Positions 1 through 7,356 of a stretch of DNA of 19,180 nucleotides are shown piece by piece (positions within the stretch are counted from its first letter, which is position 1; every line of letters starts with the position of its first letter). Position numbers and translations under genes: made by a program. The notes below the pieces were generated by a model, which worked only from the letters and a program-made list of their open reading frames with translations, ran no database searches and had not been told where the DNA came from. Source of the stretch: JAHDHW01 sp964551455 (lineage in GTDB: Bacteria > Bacteroidota > Bacteroidia > Chitinophagales > Saprospiraceae); contig CAZKDA010000078.1 of NCBI GenBank assembly GCA_964551455.1, forward strand, positions 1 to 19,180, given 5' to 3'.

Positions 1-10
1 CGGAGCGAAT

Positions 11-34
11 CCCGCTTTTTCTCGAAAAAGCGGG
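11..34. repeat. Perfect 10-bp hairpin with CTCG loop
   Basis: Arms 11-20 (CCCGCTTTTT) and 25-34 (AAAAAGCGGG) pair perfectly around a 4-base loop. It lies just past the stop of the glycosyltransferase gene at 57. No T-tract follows on the minus strand, so a classical terminator is not convincing. It shares a CCCG...CGGG edge with other intergenic palindromes in the window and is better read as one of that dispersed set. Confidence 0.7.
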
Positions 35-53
35 ACGATGAAATCGGGAACAC

Positions 54-74
54 CAACTACAAACTACAAACTAC
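54..74. repeat. Heptamer tandem repeat (AAACTAC)
   Basis: Three units of a 7-bp repeat: CAACTAC, then AAACTAC twice. The last two units lie inside the 3' end of the minus-strand glycosyltransferase gene and supply its final residues (VVCSL) and TAG stop. Similar 7-bp arrays occur at 3658-3713 and 5642-5655. Confidence 0.75.
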
Positions 75-1055
75 TTCCCCGGGATCAATCCGGTTCATAC
101 AATTAAAATGACCTTTCGGGCAACGGTCGTAGCCGATCTTGGAGCATGGCCGGCAGGGCAAGTCGCGTATTTCAATGGTAGTATTTTTATCCATCCCATT
201 TTTATAATACGTATACATTCCAAACTCAGGGATCGTATTGCCCCACACGGAGATGATGGGTTTTCCGAATGCTGCCGCAATGTGCATCATGCCGGTATCG
301 TGGGTGATGACTTTGTATGCCTGCCTGACCAGCGATGCCGATTCGTGGAGGCTGAGTTTTCCGCAGGTATTGATGACATGATCGCCGGCTTCCGTCTGTA
401 TCCGGTCGCCGGTTTGGCGGTCACCGGGGCCGCCTAAAAGTACGACGGGAATGCTGATCCCTTTGCAAATTTCGATGATCTTCCCTTCCGGAAGGCGCTT
501 CGTTGCATGCGCCGCTCCGATGGCAAAAGCGATGTATTTCGAAGGGAGATGGTTCAGGTTTTCAGTTAAAAACTGCGGGGCGTCCAATTCCGAATCCGGA
601 GGGATAAAATAATCCAGGCCCTCGCCATCATTCACCACGCCAAGCGATGCAACGGTTTCGAGATAGCGATCGACGATATGCTTATCAGGCAAACGGTTCA
701 GCTTAAAATTGACCATGAGCCACTTTTCAAAGTTGAGCTTGTTGAATGAAAAATTCGGAGCATTCAAAGCCATTTTTACTTTCAGGCTTCTGAGGTTTTT
801 GTGCAGATCGACGACATAATCATATCGCTCGTTTTTGAGTTCCCCGATGACTTCCGACACTTCCTTTTCTATGCCGTAAACTTTTGAAATATAAGGATTG
901 GGATCGACGATTGCCCGGAAAGCATTTTTGGTAAGAAAATGAACCCCGGCGCCCAACTGGCGATGCAGGCAGCGAACAACCGGCGTAGTAAGCACAATAT
1001 CGCCGATAGAGCTGAACCTGATGATTAAAATTTTCGGGGAAGGCTTTGCGGTCAT
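57..1055 (-). CDS. Glycosyltransferase family 9 (heptosyltransferase-like)
   Basis: A 332-residue GT9-family protein, the family of ADP-heptose:LPS heptosyltransferases. These are cytoplasmic or membrane-associated GT-B enzymes that add sugars to lipopolysaccharide core or related glycans. Seen: an N-terminal beta strand and loop with RFSSIGDIVLTTP (residues 13-25), typical of GT9; a long first Rossmann half; and the second-domain motif HDTGMMHIAAAFGKP (from about residue 252), the conserved nucleotide-sugar-binding region. A C-terminal cysteine cluster (CRPC...C...C) is common in Bacteroidota members as I recall them. Length is usual for the family. The start at 1055 puts the IRFSSIGD strand nine residues in, as expected. 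No other glycan gene is in the window, so the acceptor is unknown. The last residues come from a tandem repeat. Assignment to family is firm; the sugar is not known. Confidence 0.9.
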   Translation of the reverse strand: MTAKPSPKILIIRFSSIGDIVLTTPVVRCLHRQLGAGVHFLTKNAFRAIVDPNPYISKVYGIEKEVSEVIGELKNERYDYVVDLHKNLRSLKVKMALNAPNFSFNKLNFEKWLMVNFKLNRLPDKHIVDRYLETVASLGVVNDGEGLDYFIPPDSELDAPQFLTENLNHLPSKYIAFAIGAAHATKRLPEGKIIEICKGISIPVVLLGGPGDRQTGDRIQTEAGDHVINTCGKLSLHESASLVRQAYKVITHDTGMMHIAAAFGKPIISVWGNTIPEFGMYTYYKNGMDKNTTIEIRDLPCRPCSKIGYDRCPKGHFNCMNRIDPGEVVCSL

Positions 1056-1103
1056 GGTGTAGTTTTCTCGCGTCGCGTATATGTTTACTGTCGGGGCAGG
1101 AAC

Positions 1104-1128
1104 AAAAAAGCCCTTCCGGCTGGAAGGG
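1104..1128 (-). terminator. Terminator-like hairpin A
   Basis: Arms 1111-1117 (CCCTTCC) and 1122-1128 (GGAAGGG), loop GGCT. On the minus strand the stem is followed by G and six Ts (1109-1104), the layout of an intrinsic terminator. It lies upstream of the glycosyltransferase start (1055), so it would end a transcript coming from the gap, not the gene itself. Confidence 0.6.
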
Positions 1129-1294
1129 ACCCAAAAATCTAATTTTATGAAAATTTTTTCTGTGCCACCAAATTATGTATTTTTTTAATATTGTCCAAAA
1201 GATGTTTGATTTTTATCCCGAAGATCAATTTTTTAATGCAAACCTGTTCTTTATACCCCTCTTGATTTTGACAGCTTAGGATTGTGCTCTAAAG

Positions 1295-1322
1295 AAAAAA
1301 AACCCTTCCAACTTAGAAGGGT
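1295..1322 (-). terminator. Terminator-like hairpin B
   Basis: Arms 1302-1308 (ACCCTTC) and 1316-1322 (GAAGGGT), loop CAACTTA, with an eight-T tract on the minus strand (1302-1295). It is closely related to hairpin A at 1104-1128 in stem sequence and flank. No minus-strand protein gene lies upstream of it, so if it is a terminator the transcript is probably non-coding. Confidence 0.6.
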
Positions 1323-1540
1323 CAAATAATCTTTATACATGAAAAACATTATCTATTTTCGATGCCAATTTACGAAAATATTTAATGTTTTCTAAAATGA
1401 ACTGTTATTTTTTTTCAATCAAGTATCTTTTTTTATGGCAATTTTTACAACGGTTTACTTCTTTGCCAACTCCCAAATTTTGGATGTTTATCTGACAAAT
1501 TTTAAGTGATACAAAAATATGTAACAATCAATTTATTGAA

Positions 1541-1548
1541 TAATTTTG
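1541..1548 (+). promoter_or_regulatory. Bacteroidota -7 promoter box (TAATTTTG)
   Basis: An exact match to the TANNTTTG -7 element of the Bacteroidota primary sigma factor, 42 bases upstream of the ATG at 1590. No good -33 TTTG is seen at the usual distance. It would give a leader of about 35 bases for the PKD/T9SS gene. Confidence 0.55.
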
Positions 1549-1589
1549 CGCGATGAATATTTAGATAAAACCATAAACTAATTAAACAC

Positions 1590-2879
1590 ATGAAAAACGC
1601 TTCACTATTACTAATCTTTTCAATGCTGCTCAGCGCATCGGGCTTTGCACAAATTACAATCACCCAGGCAGATATGCCTGTGATCGGCGACATGCAGGCC
1701 AACGTCAACGCGGAGGTCACTGCCGGGCTGTCGGTCGGATCTTCCGGCGCCAATCAAACCTGGGATTTTTCGGGGCTTTTACCTGTTGATACTATCTACA
1801 CCGAATTTTTAGACCCTGCCCTCGCTCCAGAAGGCAACCTGTTTCCTACGGCAACACTGGCATTCGGCACCGCGGACGAGTACACTTACATCGAAGCCAA
1901 CAGTTCGGGCGCTTATTTACTGGGTTTTACGGCGGACACCTCCGGCATGGGCGATTATTTCAGCCTTGCGTTGGATAACCCTGAACAATTTTTTGAATTC
2001 CCCACAACTTACGGCACCAGTTTTTCCGCAGAAAGAAAGTTAACTTTAACCTTCGAAAGCCCTGATCCGCCTTTTGATTCGGTCAGGATCATCACACACG
2101 GTTATAAAGATGTTGAATTCGACGGCTTTGGCACAGTCATCACGCCAATGGGATCCTTTGATGGATTGCGGGAAGTGGCGATCATCGAATATTTCGATAC
2201 GATTCAAGGTTACATTCTTGGAATGTGGCAAACTACACTGACGGATAATTACAGCGATACCACATACACCTGGTACTCCAAAGACAGTAAAGGGCCGTTG
2301 GTAAACGCTACCTTGTTTGAAGGTATGATCGCTGAGATCAGCTACCAGATCCTCGAACCCGCTGCAATTGCCCCGGTTGCTGCATTTTCGTTTGAAGATC
2401 AGGGACAGGGCGCCATCGACTTTACCGATGAATCAACCAACGCCCCGACCTCCTGGCAATGGGATTTTGGCGATGGAAATGCCAGCATGGATCAAAACCC
2501 TTCGCATACCTACGATGAAACGGGGATGTACGAAGTTTGCCTGACGGCAACCAATGCAGGGGGGTCGGACATGACCTGCCAAACGCTGGATATTACCGTC
2601 ACTTCAGTTAATACTTTGATTGAAAATATCCAGTTGGAATTGTTCCCCAATCCTGCAAGCGACTGGCTCCGTTTGACGATCAGCGGCAGTGAATCCAAAG
2701 ACTGCGATTTTGTTTTGTACAACGCACTTGGGCAAGTTGTTTTTAGCCAAAAAACAAACGGCGACGGGCAGTTCGATATGGATATCCGACACCTCGATAC
2801 CGGCCTTTATCATTTTGTACTGAACGCCGAGAACGGTAAACTCTTGGCTAACGGCAGTGTTGTGAAAAAGGCTCCTTAA
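1590..2879 (+). CDS. Secreted PKD-domain protein with T9SS sorting domain
   Basis: A 429-residue exported protein. Residues 1-21 form a signal peptide ending in GFAQ. Residues 22-260 are beta-rich and not recognised; the segment resembles N-terminal regions found in front of PKD domains in Bacteroidota cell-surface proteins. A PKD domain spans about 262-337 with the hallmark WDFGDG at 291-296 and SHTYDETGMYEV after it. A type-A T9SS C-terminal sorting domain follows (about 346-429) with FPNPASD, a YNALGQVV strand and a DTGLYHFVL motif. Established knowledge: such proteins cross the inner membrane by Sec, then the outer membrane by the PorSS/T9SS, and are released or anchored after removal of the sorting domain. 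The gene has its own promoter box and ends at a strong terminator, so it is probably monocistronic. The substrate or partner is unknown. Confidence 0.9.
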   Translation: MKNASLLLIFSMLLSASGFAQITITQADMPVIGDMQANVNAEVTAGLSVGSSGANQTWDFSGLLPVDTIYTEFLDPALAPEGNLFPTATLAFGTADEYTYIEANSSGAYLLGFTADTSGMGDYFSLALDNPEQFFEFPTTYGTSFSAERKLTLTFESPDPPFDSVRIITHGYKDVEFDGFGTVITPMGSFDGLREVAIIEYFDTIQGYILGMWQTTLTDNYSDTTYTWYSKDSKGPLVNATLFEGMIAEISYQILEPAAIAPVAAFSFEDQGQGAIDFTDESTNAPTSWQWDFGDGNASMDQNPSHTYDETGMYEVCLTATNAGGSDMTCQTLDITVTSVNTLIENIQLELFPNPASDWLRLTISGSESKDCDFVLYNALGQVVFSQKTNGDGQFDMDIRHLDTGLYHFVLNAENGKLLANGSVVKKAP

Positions 2880-2904
2880 GATTTCTTTCCCATCTGCGGG
2901 AAAA

Positions 2905-2943
2905 ATCGCCAGAACCCGGTCGCGGTTTTGGCGATTTTTTTTT
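2905..2943. terminator. Strong bidirectional intrinsic terminator
   Basis: Arms 2905-2916 and 2924-2935 pair over 12 bp with one G-T wobble around a 7-base loop. A nine-T run (2935-2943) follows on the plus strand and an A-run (2901-2905) precedes it, giving Ts on the minus strand. It serves the convergent PKD/T9SS gene (ends 2879) and the MOSC gene (ends 2947). Confidence 0.9.
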
Positions 2944-2946
2944 GAT

Positions 2947-3498
2947 TCAGAGTTTTACGATGCTATCGCCGGTTCTGATCACTCCCGGCTTTACTACTTT
3001 AGCATTGATGCCGCGGAGGTGTAGTTGTTTGCCAATGGGGGAATTGACGAATTTCATGGCTTCCAGCCCGAAGCGTTCCACAAATTTTTTACAACCATTG
3101 TGTGGTATCGGGGTCACTTCGACCACAGCCTGCCCAATGGCGAGGCGATCACCGGCAGTGAGATTTTCTTCACTCAGGTCGAAATCGACATAAAGCTGAT
3201 CGCCGGCGAGTTGCCAGCGGTCTTTAGTGCGGGCAACCAACGCAATGGCGCGCGCATTCATAATATTGAGTTGCATATCCGGGTGCCCCAATCCGTTGTC
3301 GGTACGGGAGCTACCCCTCGTCAACCAGTTATCACCCTCCAGCCCTACCTTCAGATCGAGCATCCCCTCTTCGAGCACTTCCCTTTCATTTTCCTCCGGG
3401 CGACGAGCGATAAGCATGAGCGTTCCGTGATCTTTTGGTGAGCGGCGGATGTGATCCAATCCGGCTTCCAGTTCTTCTTTTAAAAGTGGTGTAAACAT
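2947..3498 (-). CDS. MOSC domain-containing protein
   Basis: A 183-residue stand-alone MOSC-domain protein. The MOSC domain is the beta-barrel sulfur-carrier domain also found at the C terminus of molybdenum cofactor sulfurases, where a conserved cysteine is thought to carry sulfur for metal-sulfur chemistry. Seen: an N-terminal strand region with a GLEGDNWLTRG turn (52-62), LNIMNARAIALV (77-88), a DFDLSEENLTAGDRLAIG segment (105-122), and the diagnostic PHNGCKKFVERFG with the conserved cysteine at 136, followed by NSPIGKQLHLRGINAKVV. The YiiM-type alpha-helical extension is absent, so this is the short form. No molybdopterin genes are nearby. It shares a terminator with the convergent gene. 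No TANNTTTG box is obvious upstream; the start lies against a repeat-rich stretch. The physiological substrate is unknown. Confidence 0.85.
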   Translation of the reverse strand: MFTPLLKEELEAGLDHIRRSPKDHGTLMLIARRPEENEREVLEEGMLDLKVGLEGDNWLTRGSSRTDNGLGHPDMQLNIMNARAIALVARTKDRWQLAGDQLYVDFDLSEENLTAGDRLAIGQAVVEVTPIPHNGCKKFVERFGLEAMKFVNSPIGKQLHLRGINAKVVKPGVIRTGDSIVKL

Positions 3499-3540
3499 GT
3501 TTGTTAATTTGTTGATCTGCTAATTTGGTAATCCTGCCCT

Positions 3541-3568
3541 CCCGCCCCGACACCGGTGTCGGGGCGGG
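3541..3568. repeat. Perfect 28-bp palindrome
   Basis: The half-site CCCGCCCCGACACC (3541-3554) is followed with no spacer by its exact reverse complement (3555-3568). It is very GC-rich against an AT-rich background. A further GATCGGGG follows immediately, adding another CGGG unit. No terminator T-run is attached. Confidence 0.9.
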
Positions 3569-3605
3569 ATCGGGGTTGCTGATTTGTTGATACCGCCTGT
3601 GTCGG

Positions 3606-3631
3606 CCTGTCTGCCGAAGTATACAGGCAGG
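3606..3631. repeat. CCTGTCTGC...ACAGGCAGG inverted repeat, copy 1
   Basis: Arm CCTGTCTGC (3606-3614) and arm ACAGGCAGG (3623-3631) frame an 8-base loop. A second copy with a 2-base loop, in the opposite orientation, lies at 18996-19015. The outer flanks GTGT (3599-3602) and ACAC (3633-3636 region) extend the pairing imperfectly. Confidence 0.65.
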
Positions 3632-3657
3632 CACACGTTTGTTGATTTGATAATACT

Positions 3658-3720
3658 GTTCACCGTTCACCGTTCACCGTTCACCGTTCACTGTTTACTG
3701 TTTACTGTTTACTGTTTGCA
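3658..3720. repeat. Heptamer tandem array GTTCACC to GTTTACT
   Basis: Eight full 7-bp units: GTTCACC four times (3658-3685), GTTCACT once (3686-3692), GTTTACT three times (3693-3713), then a degenerate GTTTGCA. The change from one unit type to the other across the array shows point mutations spread by unit duplication. Unspaced short units exclude a CRISPR array. Confidence 0.9.
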
Positions 3721-3839
3721 AAAATAATATTTGAAAAGTAAAATAGCATTCCGAAAGGATATGTTTACGGACGGGGTTGATTTTTATAAATCCCGGACTT
3801 TTTAAGGCAATTCAAAATATGGTCCATCTACCAATCAGG

Positions 3840-5285
3840 TTATTGTTGTTTGAGTTTTATGGTATTTGCCCCGATAGTGTACGCATAAACAGCAGCAGGG
3901 TAAAAATGAAGCCTGATACCTGAATGATCAATGCTTTGCTCTTTGTCAATGCTCGTTACCACAGCATCACTTAGTTGATTGACTTTACAAAACTCAATTA
4001 AACTTTTCAATTCATGAGGTTTATCCAAATACCGGTTGCTCCACTTAATTTCCAACCCCCAGAGCGGTTTCATTTTTTTATTATCCAATTGCACCATATC
4101 GACTTCCCCTTCTGTCCTTCCACTTTTCCATTTAGCATAGTAAAGATCAATATTCTCATGGTGCATCCATTGAGCATAAATGGCGGTTTCCACTATATTT
4201 CCAACCTCATCGTCAGTGGGTGATACCGGAGAAAAAAGCGCTGTGTGCAAAGAAGGATTGGTTAGAAAAATTTTGTAGCCGGTCATTCTTTTAAACTGCC
4301 TGGCATTGCCGTCAATTTTGTTAACCAGCTTAATGAGGAAAGCAGCTTCCAGGTATTCGAGGTAACGTTTCAAAACGCCCTTGTCCAGGCCGCTTTCTTT
4401 AGCCATTTTTTCGGGTGAAAACTCTCTGCCAGTATTGTATGCCAGATAAGCAAAAAAGCGATTGAGTTCCTGCACATCTCTTATACCATAAAGACTAGGC
4501 AGGTCGCGCAGCAATACTTTATCAATAATATCACTTTTAATAAAACGCGGCATATTTTGCTTAATGGTATCCGAAAAGATCACCTCCGGATAACCGCCGA
4601 AATTAAGATAGTCGATAAATTGCCGGTTGAGTTCTTTAATATCTACCGCTGAATAAAATGGAAAATCCTTTCCCTTGTATTGGGTAATGCTTTGGCTAAT
4701 GAGCGTTTGTAAACCCTGAAGGTGCAAAAACTCCTGGAAAGTCAATGGCGGGAGCAGAAAATCGCTAAACCTTCCCGCTCCGCTTTCAGTGCTTTTCAGG
4801 CGAAGAGCAGCTGCCGCCGAGCCTGAAGCAATAAATTTTGTTTTTGGATAGCTATCAACCAATACTTTTAAATGGCGCTCCCAATCTTTCAAATATTGGA
4901 TTTCATCAAAAAAGACATAGTTGCCCTCTGTATCGTCATTGCCGGCGGCTTGCCTTGCCAGGGCATAAAGCTCGTCCAAGCCTAAGTGAATATATATAGG
5001 ATTGTCAATGCTGGTAAAAAATATCTGCTGTGGCTTCACATTATCCGCCAGCAATTGATGAATGGCATGGTGCATCATTACCGTTTTGCCTACCCTCCGG
5101 GGGCCCATCAGAATGACGGCACGTTGTATAGTCGTTTCCTGCACCTGCGGCATAAAAAGGTCAAAGTACATCCTCCGGGGCATCCGTGCCAGATATTCAT
5201 CAATGGCTTTGGTCGTCCACCAGGGGTTTTCAAACCGCAATCGCTCTACGATCTTTTCAGCAGGAATAGTGTATTCTTTTTTCAT
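3840..5285 (-). CDS. AAA+ ATPase with C-terminal DUF4143 (PD-(D/E)xK-like)
   Basis: A 481-residue member of the widespread AAA_14 plus DUF4143 family, whose cellular role is poorly defined. Seen: Walker A GPRRVGKT (61-68); Walker B VFFDEIQ (124-130, D127/E128); a sensor-like FIASGSAAA (151-159) followed by SGAGRFSDFLLPPLTFQEFL, characteristic of this family; a winged-helix-like segment about 285-322; and a C-terminal region with E366, D396 (GEVDMV) and E412-x-K414 (LEIKWS), a spacing compatible with a PD-(D/E)xK nuclease fold. Length is normal for the family. It stands alone, flanked by repeat-rich gaps on both sides. A promoter box lies at 5305-5312, giving a very short leader. Nuclease activity is inferred from motif spacing only. 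Confidence 0.88.
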   Translation of the reverse strand: MKKEYTIPAEKIVERLRFENPWWTTKAIDEYLARMPRRMYFDLFMPQVQETTIQRAVILMGPRRVGKTVMMHHAIHQLLADNVKPQQIFFTSIDNPIYIHLGLDELYALARQAAGNDDTEGNYVFFDEIQYLKDWERHLKVLVDSYPKTKFIASGSAAAALRLKSTESGAGRFSDFLLPPLTFQEFLHLQGLQTLISQSITQYKGKDFPFYSAVDIKELNRQFIDYLNFGGYPEVIFSDTIKQNMPRFIKSDIIDKVLLRDLPSLYGIRDVQELNRFFAYLAYNTGREFSPEKMAKESGLDKGVLKRYLEYLEAAFLIKLVNKIDGNARQFKRMTGYKIFLTNPSLHTALFSPVSPTDDEVGNIVETAIYAQWMHHENIDLYYAKWKSGRTEGEVDMVQLDNKKMKPLWGLEIKWSNRYLDKPHELKSLIEFCKVNQLSDAVVTSIDKEQSIDHSGIRLHFYPAAVYAYTIGANTIKLKQQ

Positions 5286-5304
5286 TTGCGAGGTTATCTT
5301 TACA

Positions 5305-5330
5305 CAAATGTAAATATAAAAAGATTACAA
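5305..5330 (-). promoter_or_regulatory. Promoter of the AAA+ ATPase gene
   Basis: On the minus strand, an exact -7 box TACATTTG (5312-5305) follows a TTG (5330-5328) by 15 bases, a little shorter than the usual spacing in Bacteroidota. The expected start site leaves only about 10 bases before the ATG at 5285. Confidence 0.5.
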
Positions 5331-5460
5331 TGCTCTTATTTTTACAAATAATGTACTTTTAAGACCTTATTTAAAAAATAGAAGCGTTATTTTTACCAGA
5401 TTCGCAACTATTCAGCAAGCGAAAAAATAATGACTGAACAGCAAAATTTTGTAAAGGACA

Positions 5461-5585
5461 GTTCTAAAAATTGATTATTTCACGCCAAGGCGCATCCCGC
5501 TAAATAAGCGGGAATAATTAAACTTTTGCGTTCTTAGTCCCGATAAAGAATTGGGATGAACCACTATATTTTGAATTTTTAGAAC
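5461..5585. repeat. 125-bp element bounded by 12-bp inverted repeats
   Basis: GTTCTAAAAATT (5461-5472) and its perfect reverse complement (5574-5585) enclose two small internal hairpins: CCCGCT/AGCGGG (5496-5501, 5507-5512) and TCCCGAT/ATTGGGA with one wobble (5538-5544, 5550-5556). It has no coding capacity. The layout is MITE-like, but no target-site duplication is evident at the ends. Confidence 0.5.
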
Positions 5586-5641
5586 CGCCCTAAAATTATT
5601 CTGTTTAAACATTTCGTTTTTCGCTGGCAGGTTTCCTTTCT

Positions 5642-5655
5642 TATTGGCTATTGGC
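5642..5655. repeat. TATTGGC heptamer doublet
   Basis: Two exact 7-bp copies in tandem (5642-5648, 5649-5655). Too short to be meaningful alone, but it is the third place in the window where a 7-bp unit is tandemly repeated. Confidence 0.5.
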
Positions 5656-5688
5656 TCTGCCCTTTCTGTCCTCAACGATTCCCTTACA

Positions 5689-7356
5689 CTAACCGGTTGT
5701 TTGTGCCAGCATGTTTTTCAGGTAGTGATTGAAAAAATTATTTGCGGCCATTTGGTGGGGTCGCAGCACTTCGGTTGCACCACATGCAGACAACTGGCGG
5801 AAGTCGTTTTCTGTTTGTGCCGAGAGGTAGATCTGCCCCTGGTAGTTTTTCCTTTTTAAGGCTTTGATAAATTGCTGGGAATGCTCAAAACCCGGAATCG
5901 TACTGACGATGATCTTTGCATTTTGAAAAGGAACATGTTCGAGCAGTTCCGGGTCTTCGAGGTCGCCGTAAACTATGTTTTTTCCTTTTTGTTGCCATTC
6001 TTTTACAATCGCCGGGTCGAAATCTATTCCAAGGTATTTGATCTCGCGGTGCTGATCGAGCATTTCGGAAAGACGGGTACCAAACCTCCCCAGGCCAATG
6101 ATGATCACATCAAATTGGTAAGTGTGGTGTGCGACGTCCTCGTATTCCCTGAATGGAACCTTCCGTTGAAATATCTGAAGCGCCGGCGCTATGAATTCAT
6201 AAATTTGGTGGGAATACAAGATCAGGTAAGTGGACAAACCAATGGTGATCAACCCAACCAAAGTGATCAACCCCACAATACTTTCGGTGATGTGCCCAAC
6301 CGCAAGACCCAGCCCGGCGAATATCAAAGAAAATTCGCTGATCTGTGCAACCGTAAGCCCGGCCAGGAAGGAGGTACGCTTCCGGTATCCCATCGCACCC
6401 ATGATGATCAGAACGATGATGGGATTGCCGATCAACACGAAAACAGAGAAGACGAGTGCCGACGAAACCTGGCTCCCGATCACGCTTAGATCGAGATTGG
6501 CTCCCAGGTTTACAAAAAAGAACAACAATAAAAAATCCCTTAGACTGATCAACCTGCTGCTAATGACATCTTTAAAATCGGAAGAAGCCAGGCTGACGCC
6601 CGCCAGGAAAGCGCCTACCTCGCTGCTGAACCCCATAAGCTCGCCGAGCGTAGCCAGCAGTACCGCCCAGGCTATGGCGAAAAGGCTCAACAACTCCGAC
6701 GACTTTGCCAGGAAGGCGCTCAGGCGGGGGATGATCCAACGCATCGAGATCAGGGTGACAGCCAGCAAAGCAATACCAGCCATTATGGTTTTCGGTATGG
6801 CTTGGGTCAATGAAGCGTCTTCGCCTTTTCTCATGGCTGAAAGTACGATCATCACCAGGATGACCACAATGTCCTGCACAATTAAAAACCCAATAGCGAT
6901 CTGCCCGTGAAGCGAATCAATCTCCTTTTTGTCAGATAATAATTTTACAATAATGATCGTGCTCGAAAAAGTGAGGGCTACGGCGATATAAAAACTATGC
7001 AGCGATGAAAACCCCAATGCCAACCCGATGAGGTATCCAAAGAAAGAAGTAAAGAAAACCTGCCCCAACCCCGTCATCAGGGCAATCTTTCCCACGGATC
7101 TTATAATACGCAAATCGAGTTTTAAACCCACAATAAAGAGCAGTATGGCAATGCCAATTTCTGCCAGCAAATGGATGTTCTCTTCTGATTTCGCCACGTT
7201 TAAAACCGAAGGCCCCACGATGATGCCCAGCGCTATGAACATGACGATCAAGGGCTGTTTGAGTAACTGCCCCACTGCACCCAAAAGGGCTGCGAGCGCC
7301 AGGATAACAGCAAACTCGTAAAATGGGTTTTCGGTCAACTGATTTAACCAGGTCAT
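5689..7356 (-). CDS. Kef-type CPA2 cation/proton antiporter with TrkA-N domain
   Basis: A 555-residue monovalent cation:proton antiporter-2 protein of the inner membrane, exchanging K+ or Na+ for H+. Residues 1-385 contain about 12 hydrophobic segments, with family motifs GIIVGPSVL (44-52), the QD pair at 161-162 inside a membrane segment (ion-binding in KefC) and EVGAFLAGVSLA (246-257). After a linker, residues about 413-540 form a Rossmann TrkA-N/RCK domain with GLGRFG (421-426) and the acidic GIDFDP turn (443-448), expected to bind NAD(H) or a similar nucleotide and gate transport. The length matches KefB/KefC/YbaL-type proteins, without the long C-terminal extension of KefC. The start overlaps the stop of the upstream UspA gene by 4 bases (ATGA), so the two are translationally coupled. 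Ion preference cannot be read from sequence. Confidence 0.93.
   Translation of the reverse strand: MTWLNQLTENPFYEFAVILALAALLGAVGQLLKQPLIVMFIALGIIVGPSVLNVAKSEENIHLLAEIGIAILLFIVGLKLDLRIIRSVGKIALMTGLGQVFFTSFFGYLIGLALGFSSLHSFYIAVALTFSSTIIIVKLLSDKKEIDSLHGQIAIGFLIVQDIVVILVMIVLSAMRKGEDASLTQAIPKTIMAGIALLAVTLISMRWIIPRLSAFLAKSSELLSLFAIAWAVLLATLGELMGFSSEVGAFLAGVSLASSDFKDVISSRLISLRDFLLLFFFVNLGANLDLSVIGSQVSSALVFSVFVLIGNPIIVLIIMGAMGYRKRTSFLAGLTVAQISEFSLIFAGLGLAVGHITESIVGLITLVGLITIGLSTYLILYSHQIYEFIAPALQIFQRKVPFREYEDVAHHTYQFDVIIIGLGRFGTRLSEMLDQHREIKYLGIDFDPAIVKEWQQKGKNIVYGDLEDPELLEHVPFQNAKIIVSTIPGFEHSQQFIKALKRKNYQGQIYLSAQTENDFRQLSACGATEVLRPHQMAANNFFNHYLKNMLAQTTG

Larger units (their letters stand above)
1056..1589. 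other. Gene-free gap with duplicated hairpin unit
   Basis: A 534-bp AT-rich gap between divergent genes (the glycosyltransferase on minus, the PKD/T9SS gene on plus). It holds two related minus-strand terminator-like hairpins (1104-1128 and 1295-1322) and a plus-strand promoter box at 1541. A minus-strand -7-like box (TATTTTTG) sits at 1512-1519 but has no clear -33 partner. I see no convincing protein gene. Two tiny ATG frames (13 and 18 codons) follow the two hairpins on the plus strand and are probably fortuitous. Confidence 0.6.
3499..3839. other. Repeat-filled gap between two minus-strand genes
   Basis: A 341-bp gap with no gene. It holds three partly degenerate copies of a TTTGTTGAT/TTTGTTAAT-type oligomer (about 3500-3530, 3581-3591, 3638-3650), a perfect 28-bp palindrome, an imperfect inverted repeat at 3597-3635, and a heptamer array at 3658-3720. 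The last 120 bases are AT-rich and show nothing recognisable. The arrangement looks like accumulated short repeats, not a decayed gene. Confidence 0.75.
5286..5688. other. Gene-free gap with inverted-repeat element
   Basis: A 403-bp gap upstream of the AAA+ gene and downstream of the Kef antiporter gene. It contains the AAA+ promoter, an AT-rich stretch (5340-5460), a 125-bp unit bounded by 12-bp inverted repeats (5461-5585), and a TATTGGC heptamer doublet (5642-5655). A 66-codon minus-strand frame over 5475-5675 is judged spurious because it runs through these repeats and matches no family I know. Confidence 0.65.

Noticed and set aside
11..34. A terminator for the glycosyltransferase gene
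   Set aside because: The hairpin is strong but no T-run follows on the minus strand; it fits the dispersed palindrome set better.
1141..1400. Short ATG frames (13 and 18 codons) after hairpins A and B as leader peptides
   Set aside because: No codon bias for a regulated amino acid and no downstream gene they could control on the same strand at close range.
3658..3720. A CRISPR array
   Set aside because: Units are 7 bp with no spacers and no cas genes are present.
5475..5675. A 66-codon minus-strand protein
   Set aside because: It runs through an inverted-repeat element and a heptamer doublet and resembles no known protein.
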